A program made the position numbers and the translations under genes. DNA of 64,000 nucleotides, from the NCBI GenBank assembly GCA_947259375.1, contig CAMYLZ010000010.1:1-64000 (forward strand). Direction: 5' to 3'. Shown in pieces: positions 49,826 to 58,422 of the stretch. The stretch is from an uncultured Parvularculaceae bacterium. Lineage in GTDB: Bacteria > Pseudomonadota > Alphaproteobacteria > Caulobacterales > Parvularculaceae. Under the pieces are notes generated by a model. The model worked only from the letters and a program-made list of their open reading frames with translations. It was not told the DNA's origin and ran no database searches. How positions within the stretch are numbered: position 1 is the first letter of the stretch; each line of letters starts with the position of its first letter.

Positions 49826-51370
49826 TCATCCCGCCCCCATTAACGGGGTGAGGAAGTCGTAAAGCGCGCCCATGAAGAAAAACAGGATCAGCGACCCGGC
49901 AGCGGTCACGCCGATCGGCAGCAGGCAAGCGAGCGGCGCCTCGGCGACGCCCGGCTTTCGCGGCTTGACCGGCCCCTCGACGCCCGCGTCAAAGCGCGGC
50001 CCGTCATACCAAGCGCCTTCGAAATCATGGGCCGCGCCGGGCTTTGCTTTCAAGAAGGCCTGTACCGGGATCGACAAGAGATAGACGATATTGAGGATCG
50101 ACGAGACCATCAGCGCCGCAATGATAATCAGCTCGCCCCGGTCGGCCGCGCCGAGCATCAGGAAGAATTTCGGCCATGAGCCGGCCATCGGCGGCAGGCC
50201 GATGATCGAAACGGCGCCGATAAAGAAGGCGCCGAAAGTAAACGGCATTACCCGGCCGAGGCCGCGCAGTTCCGACACTTGCGTCTTGTGATGGGCGACA
50301 TAGATCGCGCCGGCGCACATGAACAGCGTAATCTTGCCGAGCGCATGGGCGGCGATCTGCATCGCCCCGCCCATGACGCCCATTTGCGTCGCCAGCATTG
50401 CGCCGAGCGTCACATAGGAAAGCTGCGAGACCGTCGAATAGGCGAGCCGCGCTTTCAGATTGTCCTTATGCATCGCAATGGCGGAAGCGAGCAGGATCGA
50501 CCCGGCCGCGATCCACATGAAAGGCGTCGCCGCGCCGGTATCACGCAGGAAATCGACGCCAAAAATATAGACTGCGATTTTGAGGATCGAGAACACGCCC
50601 GCCTTGACCACCGCCACCGCATGCAGGAAGGCCGAAACCGGGGTCGGCGCGACCATGGCGTTAGGCAACCAGGGATGGACCGGCATCAGCGCCGCCTTGC
50701 CGACGCCAAAGGCGTAAAGGCCGAGCAGCAGGCCGGCGATCGGCCCGACCGCTTCCCGGTGATCCGCCATGATGCCGCCCAGCGCAAAATCCGTCGTGCC
50801 GGTGATGACGAAAGTCCAGACAATCGCCGGCAAGAGCAGGCCGATCGAGGTCGCCATCAGCACGCCGAGATAGACCCGGCCGCCATGGCGCGCATTCGCA
50901 TCGCCTTTATGGGTGACCAGCGGAAAGGTCGACAGCGTCAGCACTTCATAAAAGACAAAAAGCGTGAACAGGTTCGCAGCGAAGGCAACGCCCATGGCGG
51001 CGGAGATCGCCACCGCGAAGCTCATGTAAAAGCGCGTCTGGTGCTTTTCATTGCCGCCGCGCATATAGCCGATCGAATAGACCGAGTTCACCAGCCACAA
51101 ACCGCTGGCGATCAGCGCGAACAAAGCGCCGAGCGGCTCCACCGAAAAGGCGATGGGCAGGCCGTCGATCACTTCGACAAGCGTGAATTCAGGCCGCGCG
51201 CCGCCGCTAACCGCCGCGAAAACGGAAATGACCAGCGCCAGCAGCGCGCCGCCGGTGACGAGCGTCGCCGCTTCACGCAGGTTCGGCTGTTTGTCGAGCA
51301 GCCAGATGGCGACAAAGCCGGCGATCGGAACGCCGAGCGCAAGCGGGATGGCGAGTTCAGGCGCGATCAT
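49826..51370 (-). CDS. mnhD: Mrp-type antiporter D-like subunit, second copy
   Basis: A 514-aa, ~14-helix Proton_antipo_M protein. LFTLFVFYEVLTLSTFPLVTH with the Glu, GKAALMPVHPWLPNAMVAPTPVSAFLHAVAVVKAG with the Lys, and LPPMAGSWPKFFLMLGA near the C-terminus. Its start overlaps the preceding D gene by four bases (ATGA). Confidence 0.93.
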   Translation of the reverse strand: MIAPELAIPLALGVPIAGFVAIWLLDKQPNLREAATLVTGGALLALVISVFAAVSGGARPEFTLVEVIDGLPIAFSVEPLGALFALIASGLWLVNSVYSIGYMRGGNEKHQTRFYMSFAVAISAAMGVAFAANLFTLFVFYEVLTLSTFPLVTHKGDANARHGGRVYLGVLMATSIGLLLPAIVWTFVITGTTDFALGGIMADHREAVGPIAGLLLGLYAFGVGKAALMPVHPWLPNAMVAPTPVSAFLHAVAVVKAGVFSILKIAVYIFGVDFLRDTGAATPFMWIAAGSILLASAIAMHKDNLKARLAYSTVSQLSYVTLGAMLATQMGVMGGAMQIAAHALGKITLFMCAGAIYVAHHKTQVSELRGLGRVMPFTFGAFFIGAVSIIGLPPMAGSWPKFFLMLGAADRGELIIIAALMVSSILNIVYLLSIPVQAFLKAKPGAAHDFEGAWYDGPRFDAGVEGPVKPRKPGVAEAPLACLLPIGVTAAGSLILFFFMGALYDFLTPLMGAG

Positions 51371-52872
51371 GGCGCGCCTCCCGCCGTCAACATCAAGGCC
51401 TCAGCCGCGCGTTGGGCGATGCCGCCAGTCAAATCCGTGCGGATGCCGAAATAGATATTGGCGATGACGAGCACCCACATTGGGATTAGCATGGCGAGCG
51501 GCGCTTCCTTCGCGGGGAAGGCGTATTTACCTTCGCTTGGCGGCTCGCGCAGCAGCATCACTTCGGCGAGGCGGCCCACATAAAGCAGCGCGATCAGCGA
51601 GCTCGCAACGATGAGAAAACCGGAATATCCGTGACCGGACGAAAACGCCGCGTCCAGCAGATACCATTTCGACACGAAACCAACGGTAAGCGGCACGCCG
51701 ATCAGCGACAACCCGCTCAGAATGATCGCCCAAGTGGTCACCGGCATGCGTTTGCCAAGGCCGGCGAAGGCGTTGATCGAATGCGACCCGGCGCGCAGCA
51801 CGACGCAAGCCACAGCCATGAAAAGCGCGCCCTTCATCAATGCGTGATTAAAGACATGGACAAGGCTGGCCGTCAGCCCTTCAACCGTAGCGAAGGACAG
51901 GCCCAGCAGCATGTAACCGATCTGGCCCACCGACGAATAGGCCAGCAGGCGTTTGACGTCATCCTGGAACACCGCCGCCAGCGACGCGATGAACATGCCC
52001 GCAATGCCGAGCGGCAACAGCACATAGGTGAACGCCGCGCCGATAAACGCAAAATCGAAATTGAAGACCGAAAAGAAAAAGCGGATCAGCACATAGACCG
52101 CGACCTTGGTCGCCGTCGCCGCGAGAAACGCCGACACCGCCGAGGGCGCATAAGTATAGGCATTCGGCAGCCACAGATGCAGCGGGAACATCGCCAGCTT
52201 GAGACCGATGCCGACGACGATGAACGCAAAGCCCGCCTGCACCATACGGTTGTCCTGACCGATCAGCCGCTCATGTAGATCCGCCATGTTGAGCGTGCCG
52301 GTCGCCTGGTAAAGCAGGCCGATGCCGATGACGAAAAAGGTCGCGCCGATCGTTCCCATGACGAGATAGTTGAACGCCGCGGTGAGCGCGCGCCGGTCGC
52401 GCCGGGCGCCCATGGCGACGAGCGCATAGGTCGACAGCGACGAGATTTCGAGAAACACAAAGACGTTGAACGCATCGCCGGTGATGGTGACGCCAAGCAG
52501 CCCGGTCAAGCAGATCAGCATCGCGCCGTAGAACAGCGGCGTTTGCGCCGCGTCCACTTCGGCCCGCACGGAATGGTAGGAAAAAGCGAAGACCAGCGCC
52601 GCAACGCCGGAAACGAGAAACAGGACCAGCGCATTGGCGAGATCGACACGGTATTCAATGCCGAGCGGCGGCGCCCAGTCGCCGAGGTGATAGGAAATCA
52701 TGCCGGTCGATGCGACCGTCGCCAACAGCCAGGCGCAAGCCGCGAAGGTCACCCAGGCGACGACCGACGCCCACACCCAGGGCAGACGCGGCTTCGGCAA
52801 AAGCAGCGTCAGCGGCGCCGCGACCAGCGGAATGATAATCGGCAATACGGGAAGCTGGGCGATCAGGCTCAT
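51367..52872 (-). CDS. mnhD: Mrp-type antiporter D subunit, first copy
   Basis: A 501-aa D subunit. FNVFVFLEISSLSTYALVAMGARRDRRAL (Glu), GLKLAMFPLHLWLPNAYTYAPSAVSAFLAATATKVAVYVLIRF (Lys), and a canonical GVPLTVGFVSKWYLLDAAF. Follows the C gene with a four-base overlap, as in all Mrp operons. Closest of the three to true MrpD. Confidence 0.94.
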   Translation of the reverse strand: MSLIAQLPVLPIIIPLVAAPLTLLLPKPRLPWVWASVVAWVTFAACAWLLATVASTGMISYHLGDWAPPLGIEYRVDLANALVLFLVSGVAALVFAFSYHSVRAEVDAAQTPLFYGAMLICLTGLLGVTITGDAFNVFVFLEISSLSTYALVAMGARRDRRALTAAFNYLVMGTIGATFFVIGIGLLYQATGTLNMADLHERLIGQDNRMVQAGFAFIVVGIGLKLAMFPLHLWLPNAYTYAPSAVSAFLAATATKVAVYVLIRFFFSVFNFDFAFIGAAFTYVLLPLGIAGMFIASLAAVFQDDVKRLLAYSSVGQIGYMLLGLSFATVEGLTASLVHVFNHALMKGALFMAVACVVLRAGSHSINAFAGLGKRMPVTTWAIILSGLSLIGVPLTVGFVSKWYLLDAAFSSGHGYSGFLIVASSLIALLYVGRLAEVMLLREPPSEGKYAFPAKEAPLAMLIPMWVLVIANIYFGIRTDLTGGIAQRAAEALMLTAGGAP

Positions 52873-53687
52873 ATCGCCCTCGCCTCGGCGGCGTCGCCGA
52901 ATTCGGCCACGTTATCCATAGATTCCAATTCGTCTTCTTCGATAGTGCCGTAGGCTTCGCGAATGCGCACCGCGAGCGCGAGACCGACAGCGGTCGTCGC
53001 CACGCCGACGACAATGGCGGTGAGGATCAGCACATGCGGCAGCGGGTTTGAATAAATCACCTCGCCCAGCGCCGAATGGGCGCCGTCCATCGCATTCGCC
53101 GCGTCGCCGGCCTGGTGCAGCGCGCCCTCAACCTCGAAACCTTTTTCGGGAAAGGTCTTGCCCGCCGACTTCAGCGCTTCGTTGGAGATTTTCGCCGCTT
53201 CGGCATGCGGCAGCGCATGCAGGCCCTCGCCCGCTTCCGCGCCTTGCCCCGGGTCGACGCCTTTCAGCGCATCTTTCAGATCATTGGCGGGGAGGTTTTC
53301 AACCTTCGCATGCAGCGCATCGCCGCCCTGGGGCGCGTCCGTGCCGCCATGCAGGTCTCCCGAGGAGGCTGGCGCGCCTTCTGGCGCGTCGTGAAGATTC
53401 TCTTCACCATGCCCCTCTCTCTCGAGACTTTTTTCGCCGGCCTGGCCATTTCCATGGCTTTCGCCGGCGTGATCAAGTTCGCCGCCTATATAGATCGGCG
53501 CGGTGCCGCCGGCAATCTTTCCCATGGTGATGTAGAAAATAAATACCGAGGTCTGGAACAGGTTGAGCCCAACCACCTTTTTCACCAGATTGCCGCGCGC
53601 ATAAACAATATAAAGGCCCGTCATCATCAGCGTAATGACGATCCAGTAATTATAACGCTCAAGAACGAATTCGATCCAGTTTTCCAT
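52869..53687 (-). CDS. mnhC: Mrp antiporter C subunit with a large His-rich insertion
   Basis: A 272-aa NuoK-like subunit; ordinary MrpC is 110-130 aa. Residues 1-69 hold two membrane helices and the conserved GGTAPIYIGGE. Residues ~210-245 give the third (NPLPHVLILTAIVVGVATTAVGLALAV). Between them is a ~140-residue hydrophilic insertion with ten His, many Glu and Asp, and repeated GHGEENLHD / DLHGG / DALHA-like elements. By NuoK topology the loop faces the periplasm. It may bind metal or sense pH. It overlaps the D gene by four bases. Confidence 0.9.
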   Translation of the reverse strand: MENWIEFVLERYNYWIVITLMMTGLYIVYARGNLVKKVVGLNLFQTSVFIFYITMGKIAGGTAPIYIGGELDHAGESHGNGQAGEKSLEREGHGEENLHDAPEGAPASSGDLHGGTDAPQGGDALHAKVENLPANDLKDALKGVDPGQGAEAGEGLHALPHAEAAKISNEALKSAGKTFPEKGFEVEGALHQAGDAANAMDGAHSALGEVIYSNPLPHVLILTAIVVGVATTAVGLALAVRIREAYGTIEEDELESMDNVAEFGDAAEARAI

Positions 53688-53698
53688 ATCTCGCCCGC

Positions 53699-54139
53699 CT
53701 ACCAGTCTTCCTGATCGATATCAGGCTCGCGGCCAGTGAAATGATAGAAAATCGTCAGCATGGTCGAGGCGACGCACATGCCGACACCCCATTCAACAAG
53801 CAAAATGCCGTAATGCTGGCCTGCATGATGGGTCGATTGCGGATCGATCGCGTCATAACCGAGCAGGTTGGCGCCAAGCAGCATCGTCGCAACCCCGGTC
53901 AGCGCATAAAACAGGAGCCCGGCCACCATGGCGATGACCAGCGCCTTTTGCGGCAGGACTTTTTTGGTTTCCGCAAGGCCGAAACAAAAAGCGTGGAGGA
54001 TGAACGCCACCGCGAAAATCACGCCCGCCTGAAAGCCGCCGCCGGGCCCGTAATCGCCGTGAAACTGCACATAAAGCGCGAACAAAATGATCGGCGCGAA
54101 TAACAGCTTCGTCGTCACTTTCAAGATGAGATGATCCAT
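53699..54139 (-). CDS. mnhB: Mrp antiporter B subunit (MnhB domain)
   Basis: A 146-aa, four-helix MnhB protein: PIILFALYVQFHGDYGPGGGFQAGVIFAVAFILH is the family signature, with the GPGGGFQ loop, then ATMLLGANLLGYD and HHAGQHYGILLVEWGVGMCVASTMLTIFYHF. The start overlaps the DUF4040 gene by one base. Confidence 0.95.
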   Translation of the reverse strand: MDHLILKVTTKLLFAPIILFALYVQFHGDYGPGGGFQAGVIFAVAFILHAFCFGLAETKKVLPQKALVIAMVAGLLFYALTGVATMLLGANLLGYDAIDPQSTHHAGQHYGILLVEWGVGMCVASTMLTIFYHFTGREPDIDQEDW

Positions 54140-54744
54140 CAGGCGTTCTCGTCTTTTTCAGCATCGACGTCGGAAACCTCGCGCCCGCCGCGCACGGAGC
54201 CGGCGCCGAGCAGCAGCATCACTGCGACGCCCGCTGTAAAAATCACCATGACCTCGCCAAGCGTATCGAAGCCGCGATAACTCGCCAGCACGGCGGTGAC
54301 GATATTCGGCACCGCGATATCGTTCGGCGTCTGCTCGACATAATCCTGTCCGACCGCGCTATTGGCCGGCGCATTCGGATCGCCAAAGGCCGGCATGTCG
54401 ATGGTCGCATAAATCAGCGCCGCGCCGGCCGCCAGCACGACAAACAGCGCCGTCGGCGCGCGCCCCGGCGTTACCGGCTTTTCGCGGCGCGCCGTCAGCA
54501 ACATGCCGCCCAGCATCAACACGGTTGAAACGCCGGCCCCAACCGCCGCTTCGGTGAAGGCCACATCGACCGCGTCAAGCGAGACGAAGAACGCCGCGGA
54601 CAACAGTGAGTAAATGCCCGACAACATCACGACCGCGAACAGATGGCGCGAACGCAGCATGGCGATCGCCACCAGCACCAGCATGGTGAGCAGCGCCAGG
54701 TCCAGATAGACCGCCGGGGTCAGCTCCACTTCGAAAGTGTTCAT
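54139..54744 (-). CDS. Fused MbhD (DUF4040)-MbhE subunit
   Basis: A 201-aa protein. The first half, LTMLVLVAIAMLRSRHLFAVVMLSGIYSLLSAAFFVSLDAVDVAFTEAAVGAGVSTVLML, is the DUF4040/MbhD domain equal to the MrpA C-terminal part. The second half has a single-helix linker and the MbhE-like YRGFDTLGEVMVIFTAGVAVMLLLG. In classical Mrp both are in the MrpA C-terminus. Here they stand alone. Ends overlap both neighbours. Confidence 0.92.
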   Translation of the reverse strand: MNTFEVELTPAVYLDLALLTMLVLVAIAMLRSRHLFAVVMLSGIYSLLSAAFFVSLDAVDVAFTEAAVGAGVSTVLMLGGMLLTARREKPVTPGRAPTALFVVLAAGAALIYATIDMPAFGDPNAPANSAVGQDYVEQTPNDIAVPNIVTAVLASYRGFDTLGEVMVIFTAGVAVMLLLGAGSVRGGREVSDVDAEKDENA

Positions 54745-55082
54745 TTGCCGTCCCCCTCATAGCGAAGGTCGGGCCCTTGCATGGGTTTGAAGCCGGTCAT
54801 CCACGCTGCATGGGCGATCGCATGGGTCGCCACCGGCGAGGTCAGGAACAGGAAAGCGCCAATGAAGGCGAGCTTCGCCACATGCAGCCAGGTCGGCGAT
54901 TGCAGCATCATGCCGAGAATGATGAGCTCGGCGCCGGCCGTATCGGTGACGCCGGCCGCATGCAGCCGCGTGAAAAAGTCGGGAAAGCGCACCAGGCCGA
55001 TCGCGCCGGAAACCACCGCTAAGCCGCCGGCCAGCATCAGCGCCCAGGATACAATATCGCGAATGAGATAGAGATCGATCAC
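54741..55082 (-). CDS. mnhG: Mrp antiporter G subunit
   Basis: 113 aa, three helices: LMLAGGLAVVSGAIGLVRFPDFFTRLHAAGVTDTAGAELIILGMML carries the family signature R-F-P-D-F-F-T-R-L-H-A-A. Overlaps F and the DUF4040 gene by four bases each. Confidence 0.95.
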   Translation of the reverse strand: MIDLYLIRDIVSWALMLAGGLAVVSGAIGLVRFPDFFTRLHAAGVTDTAGAELIILGMMLQSPTWLHVAKLAFIGAFLFLTSPVATHAIAHAAWMTGFKPMQGPDLRYEGDGK

Positions 55083-55402
55083 GCCGCCGGCTCCTTGTCC
55101 GCATCAGACGGATCCGCACGCGCTTCCGCCGCAGGCTCGGCCGGCGCGGCCTTGGGCCGCCGGTACGAAAAGAACCGCAGGATCGCCAGCGTCGCGGTGA
55201 AATTGATCAACGCATAAAGCAGCGCAATGTCGAGAAAATCAGGCCGCCCGGTGATGAAGCCCATCAGGCCGATCAGCAATACTGTCTTGGTGCCGAAGGA
55301 ATTGCCCGCGAGCACCCGATCATAAAGCGACGGGCCCGCGAAAGCGCGCACCAGCGCCAGCACCATGGCCGCGATGACAGCAGCGATTGCAGCGGCGAAC
55401 AT
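55079..55402 (-). CDS. mnhF: Mrp antiporter F subunit
   Basis: 107 aa, three helices, with VRAFAGPSLYDRVLAGNSFGTKTVLLI as the MrpF/PhaF signature and LDIALLYALINFTATLAILRF. A Pro/Ala/Glu-rich 25-residue cytoplasmic tail is longer than usual. Lies three bases after E. Confidence 0.95.
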   Translation of the reverse strand: MFAAAIAAVIAAMVLALVRAFAGPSLYDRVLAGNSFGTKTVLLIGLMGFITGRPDFLDIALLYALINFTATLAILRFFSYRRPKAAPAEPAAEARADPSDADKEPAA

Positions 55403-55405
55403 CGG

Positions 55406-55885
55406 CTAGCCCCTCCCCTCGATCTTCGCCACCCGCACGCCCATATCGGTGATGGCGGCGACATCGGCGAGCTCTTCGGTGAGCGCATGAACGAGGATCG
55501 CATCCTCGCGCAGATCGACCGAGACCGTGCCCGGCGTCAGCGTGATGGAATTGGCGAAGGTCGCCTTGCCGACCGTCGATTTCGGCGGGTTCGGGACGAG
55601 GAACAGTTTCGGCGAAAGCTTCGGCTCCACCGCCAGCGCATGACGGATGACGATCATATTGGCTTTGCCGATTTCGCCGCCGAGCCACATCCAATAGCCG
55701 AGGACGCCGGGGAACAGTCGCGCCGGCACGCTGTCATGATCGAGGATCCCGGCGCGGCGCGCCAAATAAGCAGCGAACAGGACCGAACCGGCGCCGAAAG
55801 CCAGCAGCAGCGGCTTGTCGAAATAGCCCGACAGCAACAGCCACAAACCGGCTAACGCCAGAACGAGGATAAGAAAACGCCCCAT
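55406..55885 (-). CDS. mnhE: Mrp antiporter E subunit
   Basis: A 159-aa MrpE: LILVLALAGLWLLLSGYFDKPLLLAFG, YWMWLGGEIGKANMIVIRHAL, and the C-terminal NSITLTPGTVSVDLREDAILVHAL signature. The ATG at 55885 has AGAGGG seven bases ahead; the upstream extension is unsupported. First gene of the antiporter operon. Confidence 0.94.
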   Translation of the reverse strand: MGRFLILVLALAGLWLLLSGYFDKPLLLAFGAGSVLFAAYLARRAGILDHDSVPARLFPGVLGYWMWLGGEIGKANMIVIRHALAVEPKLSPKLFLVPNPPKSTVGKATFANSITLTPGTVSVDLREDAILVHALTEELADVAAITDMGVRVAKIEGRG

Positions 55886-56223
55886 CAGCCCTCTTCGAGA
55901 ACTCCAGACCAACACCGAACCTGCAAGCAAGGCAGGCTCAACACGAATGATTTGCCGTCGCGCGACATTACGCTTACCGGCGGCGGGCGCGCATGGAAAC
56001 GCGCCAAACCGCCGCGACGGCGGCGAGATGCGCCGGGAATTTCGCAGAATTCTCACGGAAATCAACGGGCAAAGCCCACAAATCGACCCGCCCATGCGGG
56101 AATTGGCCAATTGCAGGATGTTTCGCGGGCGTTATTCAAGCCCGAACCGTCAAGCGCCACATGGCGCAAACCAAGCCCGGAGGCGGGTTCGAGACGATCG
56201 ACGCGCATCCGCGCCGGTCTCGC
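55886..56223. other. Gap of 338 bases upstream of the Mrp operon
   Basis: No supported gene. It must hold the Mrp promoter and the 3' end of the SufR-like regulator transcript. Short GC-rich stems are present but no clear terminator. Confidence 0.45.
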
Positions 56224-56907
56224 TCATCGCATTTTTTCCTCCGCCTGCGGCGCAAATCGAAACCGGCAAGAGCCGCCGCCGCGCACCATGCATTCGGCAT
56301 GTTCAGGGCGCGCGCCGGCTGTTTCCTCCAGCAAGGCGAGGTCAAAGGCGCAAATATCCGGGTTGGCGACGGCGAGATGGTGATAGACGCAGTTAAAGGC
56401 TTCGATTTCCGGCCCGGTATCGGTTTCATGGGCGCGCGCCACATAGCCGAGATCGCTCATGGTCTGGGCGATCGCCGCGAGCGGCAGCGTTCCGGCTGCC
56501 CCGGCCTGGCTTTTCAGTTGCGCGCCGACGCTACGGCCGAGCGCTTCGAGTTCGTCTTTCAGCTCCGGTTCGCTCAGGCGCCGGCTCAGGACGCCGAGCA
56601 GCAAGGTCGAGAACCAGTCATAGCGTTTGGGAAACTGCTCCAGCCCCGCCTCGCTCAACGCAAAGACAAGGCCCGGCCGGCCCCTGGTGCGCGCCAGCCG
56701 GCGGCGCTCCACCAGCCCTTCGCGCTCAAGGCTGGTGAGGTGCTGATGCACCGCAGAACGCGACACGCCCATGGCCCCGGCGAGCTGGTCCGCCGTCAGC
56801 CCGTCGCGCGCCTCAAGCAGCGCCTGCAACAGAGCCTCGCGACCGCCGGGAAGCGCCGCCTTCCGTTTCGGCTTGTCTTTTTTCAGGAAATTCAGCAGCG
56901 TAACCAC
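56224..56907 (-). CDS. SufR-like Fe-S winged-helix regulator
   Basis: A 227-aa regulator. Winged helix at ~20-85 (REALLQALLEARDGLTADQLAGAMGVSRSAVHQHLTSLEREGLV, then RTRGRPGLVFALSE). Four C-terminal cysteines near 173, 186, 206 and 214 (FNCVYHHLAVANPDICAF … AECMVRGGGSCRFRF). The CX12C spacing and FNC-Y/HH-A pattern match [4Fe-4S] SufR proteins. It senses iron or redox state. Divergent from two membrane-protein genes. The window's other copy at 24378 has a different cysteine layout. Confidence 0.9.
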   Translation of the reverse strand: MVTLLNFLKKDKPKRKAALPGGREALLQALLEARDGLTADQLAGAMGVSRSAVHQHLTSLEREGLVERRRLARTRGRPGLVFALSEAGLEQFPKRYDWFSTLLLGVLSRRLSEPELKDELEALGRSVGAQLKSQAGAAGTLPLAAIAQTMSDLGYVARAHETDTGPEIEAFNCVYHHLAVANPDICAFDLALLEETAGARPEHAECMVRGGGSCRFRFAPQAEEKMR

Positions 56908-56923
56908 TTTGTACAGTTCTTTC

Positions 56924-56953
56924 TTGACAAACTTTCTCTATCTCAACCATAAA
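56924..56953 (+). promoter_or_regulatory. Candidate promoter between SufR-like and membrane-protein genes
   Basis: TTGACA at 56924-56929 and CATAAA at 56948-56953, 18 bases apart, upstream of the plus-strand gene at 57000. TTTGT…ACAAA flanks the -35 box and could be an operator for the regulator next door. Confidence 0.4.
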
Positions 56954-56999
56954 CGCCGGCGCTGCCTGTATCAACAATTCCAGCCATTCGGGGGCTTTC

Positions 57000-57344
57000 A
57001 TGCTATTACCGCTCGCGCTTTTCGCCGTCGCCGCACTTATTGGTCTTATAATGGCCGTCCGGATCCTCACCGGCTCGACCGCGCCAATCATCTTGTCGCT
57101 GCTTCATGCGGCGCTCGCCGCCACCGGCATCGTCACGCTTTATCTCGCTGTCGCCGGCGCGCCGGTCTCCGGACCTGGCTGGCTGTCGCTCGGCCTGTTC
57201 GTGATCGCAGCCCTGCTCGGCTTCTTTCTCGGCTCCTTCCGCTTTCGCGGCAAGCTGCCGCCTGTCGCCGTAATCGCCATTCATGCGGTGATAGCGCTCG
57301 GCGCATTCGGCGTGCTCGGCGCGCTCTTTCTCGGCTTGGTCTAA
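57000..57344 (+). CDS. Small membrane protein
   Basis: 114 aa with four hydrophobic helices (LPLALFAVAALIGLIMAVRI, ILSLLHAALAATGIVTLYLAV, LGLFVIAALLGFFLGSFRF, IAIHAVIALGAFGVLGALF) and short loops. H-A-A / I-H-A-V pairs recur in helices two and four, suggesting internal duplication and heme- or metal-facing His. No named family. It precedes the DUF2231 gene by 12 bases. Confidence 0.8.
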   Translation: MLLPLALFAVAALIGLIMAVRILTGSTAPIILSLLHAALAATGIVTLYLAVAGAPVSGPGWLSLGLFVIAALLGFFLGSFRFRGKLPPVAVIAIHAVIALGAFGVLGALFLGLV

Positions 57345-57356
57345 CGGGCCGCACCG

Positions 57357-57800
57357 ATGCGCTTCCTCGGACATCCGCTGCATTCGGCGATCGTGCATTT
57401 TCCGATCGCCGGCTGGGTCTTCGCCGCCGGCGCGGACGCGGCTTGGCTGGTGACGGGAGACGGCGCGTTTCTGATCGCGGCCTTATGGCTGCAAGGATCA
57501 GGTCTCGCCGCCGCCGGCCTCGCCGCGATCGCCGGGGCGGCGGACCTTGGCGGACTGAAACGCAAGCCCGAAGCGGCGACGGCGGCGATGACGCATATCG
57601 CCTTCATAAGCCTCGCCCTGACGGCCGCCGGCGCCAGCCTGGCCGGCCGGCTGAATACGCCGCCCACAGAGGATTTGCCGATCTGGATGTTCGCCGCCAG
57701 CTTCGCCGCCGCCGCGCTGGTGCTCATCGGCGGCTATTTCGGCGGCACGCTGGTCTATCGCCACGGCTTCGGCGCCGCAAAGACCCCGCCGCCCGAATAA
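57357..57800 (+). CDS. DUF2231 membrane protein
   Basis: A 147-aa, four-helix protein with the DUF2231 signature MRFLGHPLHSAIVHFPIAGW (HPLHxxxVHFPIA), AGAADLGG and RHGFGAAK. The His residues suggest a heme site. Together with the preceding gene it could be a small membrane electron-transfer unit controlled by the divergent Fe-S regulator. Confidence 0.92.
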   Translation: MRFLGHPLHSAIVHFPIAGWVFAAGADAAWLVTGDGAFLIAALWLQGSGLAAAGLAAIAGAADLGGLKRKPEAATAAMTHIAFISLALTAAGASLAGRLNTPPTEDLPIWMFAASFAAAALVLIGGYFGGTLVYRHGFGAAKTPPPE

Positions 57801-57804
57801 GCGC

Positions 57805-58422
57805 CTAACCCTTGCGCCGGCGGGCGAGCAGCCGCTCAAGCTCGTGACCGATCGCTTCGTCGGTGACCGGCGCCACGTCATTGGCGTCGAGATAGCATTC
57901 CAGCGCTTCCAGAATGATCGCCTGGCAAGACATTTCAAGATCCCGCGCAGCGTAACGCAGCCTGACCAGCACGCTTGCCGGCATGCGCAGTTTGACGATC
58001 GCATTGCGCCCGTGCGGCGCGGCCCCCGGGGCGCTGGCTGTCTGCCCGCTTGTTGCGGGGCCCTGGCGCAAAGCCGCACCCTGGTTCGCCGGCATGCCTT
58101 GCCACTTATCCGCAGAGGAATGAACAAGACGCACCGGCGCGTGCGAAGGATCGCCATGACCGTGTCGCGATGATGCGCCGCCCGTTGCAGGGCGGCGCAT
58201 CGCCGGGCGTTGGCGGCGCAAAGAACTGATCGATTGTTCGCTGATATTCGCCGGGGCGCCGGGACTGTTGGCGGGCCGCATCGGCCGCATATCGATATCG
58301 ACGCCTTCATGAGCTACTGCGTCAACCGCCGGCAGGGCCTCGCCCTTGCGCGCCAGAAGGCTGCCGGAGAGCGACGCATATCCGCCGCCGCCTGCCGATG
58401 CATTGCCTGCGTGATGGCTCAT
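57805..58422 (-). CDS. Ribbon-helix-helix protein paired with ParA-like ATPase
   Basis: 205 aa. The first ~140 residues are a disordered Gly/Ala/Pro-rich region. The last ~65 form an RHH-like domain: GRNAIVKLRMPASVLVRLRYAARDLEMSCQAIILEALECYLDAND. The ATG overlaps the TGA of the ParA gene. This is a common two-gene module in alphaproteobacteria in which the RHH protein is the DNA or cargo partner of the ATPase. Confidence 0.82.
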   Translation of the reverse strand: MSHHAGNASAGGGGYASLSGSLLARKGEALPAVDAVAHEGVDIDMRPMRPANSPGAPANISEQSISSLRRQRPAMRRPATGGASSRHGHGDPSHAPVRLVHSSADKWQGMPANQGAALRQGPATSGQTASAPGAAPHGRNAIVKLRMPASVLVRLRYAARDLEMSCQAIILEALECYLDANDVAPVTDEAIGHELERLLARRRKG

